Below are positions 32,635 through 34,670 of a stretch of DNA of 34,670 nucleotides, in pieces. The notes below the pieces were generated by a model. The model had not been told where the DNA came from, did not search any database, and saw nothing but the letters and a program-made list of their open reading frames with translations. The position numbers and the translations under genes are program-made. Position 1 is the first letter of the stretch. Every line of letters starts with the position of its first letter. The DNA comes from an uncultured bacterium (GTDB lineage: Bacteria; Bacillota; Clostridia; Lachnospirales; Lachnospiraceae): NCBI GenBank assembly GCA_947651225.1, contig CANSYK010000035.1, positions 1-34,670 on the forward strand, read 5' to 3'.

Positions 32635-32669
32635 GTTATAGTTCCTCGTTGTGTGTATTCTGTTGTGGC

Positions 32670-32703
32670 GAACTACCCATTGTTTAAAATTGATGGGTAG
32701 TTC
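32670..32703. terminator. Inverted repeat downstream of hicB
   Basis: GAACTACCCAT (32670-32680) and ATGGGTAGTTC (32693-32703) are perfect 11-base inverted repeats with a 12-base loop, 20 bases after the hicB stop on the minus strand. No good T-run follows, so it is a probable but unproven terminator. Confidence 0.5.
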
Positions 32704-32722
32704 ACAAACATGGGGCTGTCAA

Positions 32723-33106
32723 TCATAAAGATTGTACTTTCTTCAGTAGAGCATCCTGCAAAACTTTTGATAAGCTGATGTTTTTTGCTTCAGCTTCTTT
32801 TGCCAGCCATGCAGGGATGGATAACATTTTCTTCACGGCTCTTGTATCACGGCGGTAGTTATCAATATCCGTAGTGATATAGGTTGTTGGGCATCCGTCA
32901 GCTTCGATGTTTTTTATGTCGGATGGGGCAGGGATATCCAAATTCCTTTCCACAAGGCTGGCCAAATACATGCCTAATGCTTCTTGAGCCATTGTCATTA
33001 CCTCTTCCATTGTATCGCCTTGCGTCTGGCATCCTTCGAGGTCTGGAAACTCTATCCAATAGCCGCCGTCCTCTTCGTGAATAATTGAGGGATATACTTT
33101 TACCAT
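32723..33106 (-). CDS. hicB: HicB antitoxin
   Basis: 127 residues. The N-terminal HicB fold (1-70) is clear: 'VYPSIIHEEDGGYWIEFPDLEGCQTQGDTMEEVMTMAQEALGMYL'. The C-terminal part 'KKMLSIPAWLAKEAEAKNISLSKVLQDALLKKV' is a ribbon-helix-helix-like DNA-binding domain. HicB binds and blocks the HicA toxin and represses the operon's promoter. Start ATG 33106 follows AAAGGAG. It is the second gene after hicA, 32 bases downstream. The likely operator is the TTATATAA array at 33342-33389. Confidence 0.93.
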   Translation of the reverse strand: MVKVYPSIIHEEDGGYWIEFPDLEGCQTQGDTMEEVMTMAQEALGMYLASLVERNLDIPAPSDIKNIEADGCPTTYITTDIDNYRRDTRAVKKMLSIPAWLAKEAEAKNISLSKVLQDALLKKVQSL

Positions 33107-33138
33107 AATATGGCTCCTTTCTATATGGGATGCGGGGC

Positions 33139-33315
33139 TTATTCAAGCCCCGTCCTTTTCTTGATTGAGTGAAGCAATCCAGGTTTTAAGTCTTTGGTGT
33201 GGTATGGGACAATTTCAGTTCGGTTACCTTTTTTCATGATATAATGGCTTCCGTTTGTCCTTTCAATTTCCCATCCTTTTTTCTGTAATTGCTTTACCAG
33301 TTCTTTTCCTGTCAT
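33139..33315 (-). CDS. hicA: HicA mRNA interferase toxin
   Basis: 58 residues from ATG 33315, which has AAGGAGG 6 bases upstream; a GTG two codons earlier is less likely. The small double-stranded RNA-binding-like fold is recognised from 'TGKELVKQLQKKGWEIERTNGSHYIMKK' with the catalytic His in 'GSHYIM', and 'VPYHTKDLKPGLLHSI'. HicA cleaves mRNA and tmRNA and stops growth when HicB is depleted. The frame and length are normal, so the pair is probably functional and may stabilise the element. Confidence 0.93.
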   Translation of the reverse strand: MTGKELVKQLQKKGWEIERTNGSHYIMKKGNRTEIVPYHTKDLKPGLLHSIKKRTGLE

Positions 33316-33335
33316 GTGCACCTCCTTACAATCTT

Positions 33336-33364
33336 ATTGTATTATATAATTTATATAATGTCAA
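33336..33364 (-). promoter_or_regulatory. hicAB promoter
   Basis: Minus strand: TTGACA (33364-33359), exactly 17 bases, TACAAT (33341-33336). The whole 17-base spacer is the operator arm TTATATAAATTATATAA, about 20 bases before hicA. Confidence 0.75.
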
Positions 33365-33389
33365 GAGAGAAGTTATATAAATTATATAA
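33342..33389. promoter_or_regulatory. hicAB operator: four TTATATAA boxes in a perfect inverted repeat
   Basis: TTATATAATTTATATAA (33342-33358) and TTATATAAATTATATAA (33373-33389) are exact reverse complements separated by 14 bases. Each arm is two TTATATAA boxes one base apart, and each box is itself a palindrome. One arm fills the promoter spacer and the other lies just upstream of the -35 box. A partial fifth box follows at 33392-33399. Confidence 0.7.
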
Positions 33390-33405
33390 AATTATATCAA
33401 ACAGC

Positions 33406-33433
33406 AAAACCCACCTGTTCAACAATAGGTGGG
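33406..33433 (-). terminator. Terminator after the GIY-YIG-like gene
   Basis: On the minus strand CCCACCT (33433-33427) pairs with AGGTGGG (33416-33410) and is followed by TTTTGC. It separates the upstream gene (ends 33466) from hicAB. Confidence 0.75.
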
Positions 33434-33465
33434 CTTCTTTTCAATATGACATATTAGGAAACAGA

Positions 33466-34602
33466 TTAAGCAGGTTCGCTATCTACTATAAAATCTTCTG
33501 TATAGGGATTGTTTATTTCAAGCGAAGCTCTATATTCATTTGCTAGCATTGTGCGATTGAATTCAGCAGTTGGTTCTATTTCTTCTACGAGTTTTTCAAG
33601 TTCATCCAATGATACTTTGAAAAACTCTTTTCGTAAGTTTACCTTGTTTAAACGTTTTTCGTTTAGCATTTCATGTATTTTTTTCTCTAAAGATACAGCA
33701 TCTTCGGAAAATATAAAACTGTGAACATCAAATTTGAAAGGGACACTTGCGCTACCTAGTTCATTTACCCGGTCCTGTGGTTCTAACCGTCTGGTCATCC
33801 CAATTTTAAATACATTATCGCCAAATGATCCTAAATTGCTGATGATATATACTGTACCAGCCTTGCCGTTTTGTAGGTTTACAATATCTTCTTTCTTTAG
33901 TATTACGTCAGATAGCTGACTTTGTAATTCAAGTATTCTTTTATTGAGGGCATCCATTTCATCTTGGGCAGCGCTTTTTAACTGTTCTTTGATTTTATCT
34001 ATTTCTGTATTGAATTTGGATTCTTCCTGTTCTATTTTTTTCTTTTCATTTTCCAATGCTTTGCGTTCCGCAGCTTCTTCCCGCATTTTTTCTTTTAGGG
34101 CAAGCTGTTCCTGTTTTTCCTTTTCTTTTTTTATGTAATAGTTATATTCTATTTTTGCGGCATTTGTAAAAAGGTATTCCAATTGACTGATAAATTTGGT
34201 GAGAGTTCCGGCAATACTTTGGTTTCCATCTCCAGCAATTTTTAAATATTTCATTGTAATTTCTTTTATTTTCTCTATTGCGGTATCTATCTTTTCATAT
34301 TTAAGTTCTGACAGTATATTTTGCAGTTCTGCCCTTAAGGCGATTGTCATCAAAGAGTATATTGCCTGATTTGTTTTAGTGGTATATCTGGATGAGTATT
34401 CCTGCATCACTTTTTCAATCTGTTTATCATTATCTTTATAGGCTTTTCGTAATTCCTTAGAATTCATATACTGTAGATGAAGAGTAACAGCAGGAACTAA
34501 TGTATCAACTTCGTCCATATCTTCAGGGGAAAATTTTAATAATTCCTTTGATGGATTGTATAAAAAGAAGTTATCTATGGAATATTTTATGCTTTTATAC
34601 AT
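33466..34602 (-). CDS. Coiled-coil protein with C-terminal T5orf172/Mug113 (GIY-YIG-like) domain (DUF4041 type)
   Basis: 378 residues from ATG 34602. Residues about 30-150 match the DUF4041 style ('AIYSLMTIALRAELQNILSELKYEKIDTAIEKI'). A long E/K-rich coiled coil spans about 155-245. The C-terminal T5orf172 domain begins 'KAGTVYIISNLGSFGDNVFKIGMTRR' (GIY-YIG-like first strands), then 'RVNELGSASVPFKFDVHSFIFSEDA' and 'LEKKIHEMLNEKRLNKVNLRKEFF' (conserved Glu-Lys-His). Such proteins are common in phages and islands; some are suspected nucleases, but no role is established to my knowledge. The start is uncertain: AGGGA is only one base from the ATG, while the frame stays open upstream to a stop at 34663-34665 with similar-looking sequence ('KSNRTGGKISKFRE'). 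Confidence 0.8.
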   Translation of the reverse strand: MYKSIKYSIDNFFLYNPSKELLKFSPEDMDEVDTLVPAVTLHLQYMNSKELRKAYKDNDKQIEKVMQEYSSRYTTKTNQAIYSLMTIALRAELQNILSELKYEKIDTAIEKIKEITMKYLKIAGDGNQSIAGTLTKFISQLEYLFTNAAKIEYNYYIKKEKEKQEQLALKEKMREEAAERKALENEKKKIEQEESKFNTEIDKIKEQLKSAAQDEMDALNKRILELQSQLSDVILKKEDIVNLQNGKAGTVYIISNLGSFGDNVFKIGMTRRLEPQDRVNELGSASVPFKFDVHSFIFSEDAVSLEKKIHEMLNEKRLNKVNLRKEFFKVSLDELEKLVEEIEPTAEFNRTMLANEYRASLEINNPYTEDFIVDSEPA

Positions 34603-34670
34603 TTCCCTGAATTTTGAAATTTTTCCACCTGTGCGGTTAGATTTTTCAAAATAAAAGAAATTTTAGGCGC

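Larger units (their letters stand above)
29193..34670. mobile_element. Left part of an integrative element with a large serine recombinase
   Basis: The boundary is inferred: the deacetylase frame is lost near 29193 and the recombinase gene ends 60 bases further on, the typical position of such a gene at an element end. All genes inside are accessory types on the minus strand (recombinase, toxin-antitoxin genes, nuclease remnant, hicAB, GIY-YIG protein). The right end is outside the window. The exact attachment core was not determined; a GA dinucleotide (29193-29194) lies at the junction, as used by some clostridial serine recombinases. Confidence 0.65.

Overview
The window reads as chromosomal DNA of a low-GC Firmicute, most likely a Lachnospiraceae-type member of Clostridia. 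The evidence is AT-rich third positions, strong AGGAGG-type ribosome binding sites, occasional TTG/GTG starts, a tmcAL/ackA/rpmF neighbourhood, a GHKL/LytTR two-component pair and a large serine recombinase. No rRNA, tRNA or CRISPR array was seen. Species is not determinable by eye.

Layout. 1-2801: a DUF3737 beta-helix protein, a PatB/MalY PLP enzyme and a C_GCAxxG_C_C redox protein. 2833-5896: tmcAL (minus), divergent from ackA and rpmF; the yceD gene often found between ackA and rpmF is missing. 6092-8961: a decaying locus with a truncated MATE transporter, a frameshifted SIS-domain sugar deglycase/isomerase, a HAD phosphatase lacking its cap, and a GntR/UTRA regulator present as two overlapping pieces with a TGGTATACCA operator nearby. 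9351-10433: a nitronate monooxygenase/FabK-like flavoprotein. 10538-12267: a membrane acyltransferase and an exported SGNH esterase that together look like a split OatA, with a dispersed repeat at the split point. 12490-15135: a LytTR/GHKL two-component system plus a charged protein. 15352-19592: a Uma2 nuclease, a response-regulator remnant, enolase, and a PtuA/PtuB (Septu-type) defence pair. 19801-28826: a chemoreceptor, M18 aminopeptidase, PAS protein, histidine phosphatase, Fic enzyme coupled to a CHASE2 adenylyl cyclase, a TIM-barrel protein and TrmO.

From about 29193 to the right edge lies the left part of an integrative element that has interrupted a polysaccharide deacetylase gene. 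It carries a large serine recombinase, a three-gene toxin-antitoxin-like operon, a deleted Rpn nuclease gene, hicAB with an operator built into its promoter, and a coiled-coil/T5orf172 (GIY-YIG-like) protein.

Two families of short dispersed intergenic repeats run through the chromosomal part. Family I has GTTACTATTCACGGC-like ends; family II has TTAGGACCTGTAAATAA-like ends. They sit in 5' leaders (ackA, the chemoreceptor, the M18 peptidase), supply the last codons of ptuB, and lie at the oatA split, so they seem to have shaped gene ends and leaders here. The strongest candidates for a system worth following are the PtuAB pair with its promoter-terminator leader, the split OatA, the three-gene toxin-antitoxin operon, and the Fic-cyclase pair. 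Each is built from recognisable families; none is shown here to be a wholly new system.
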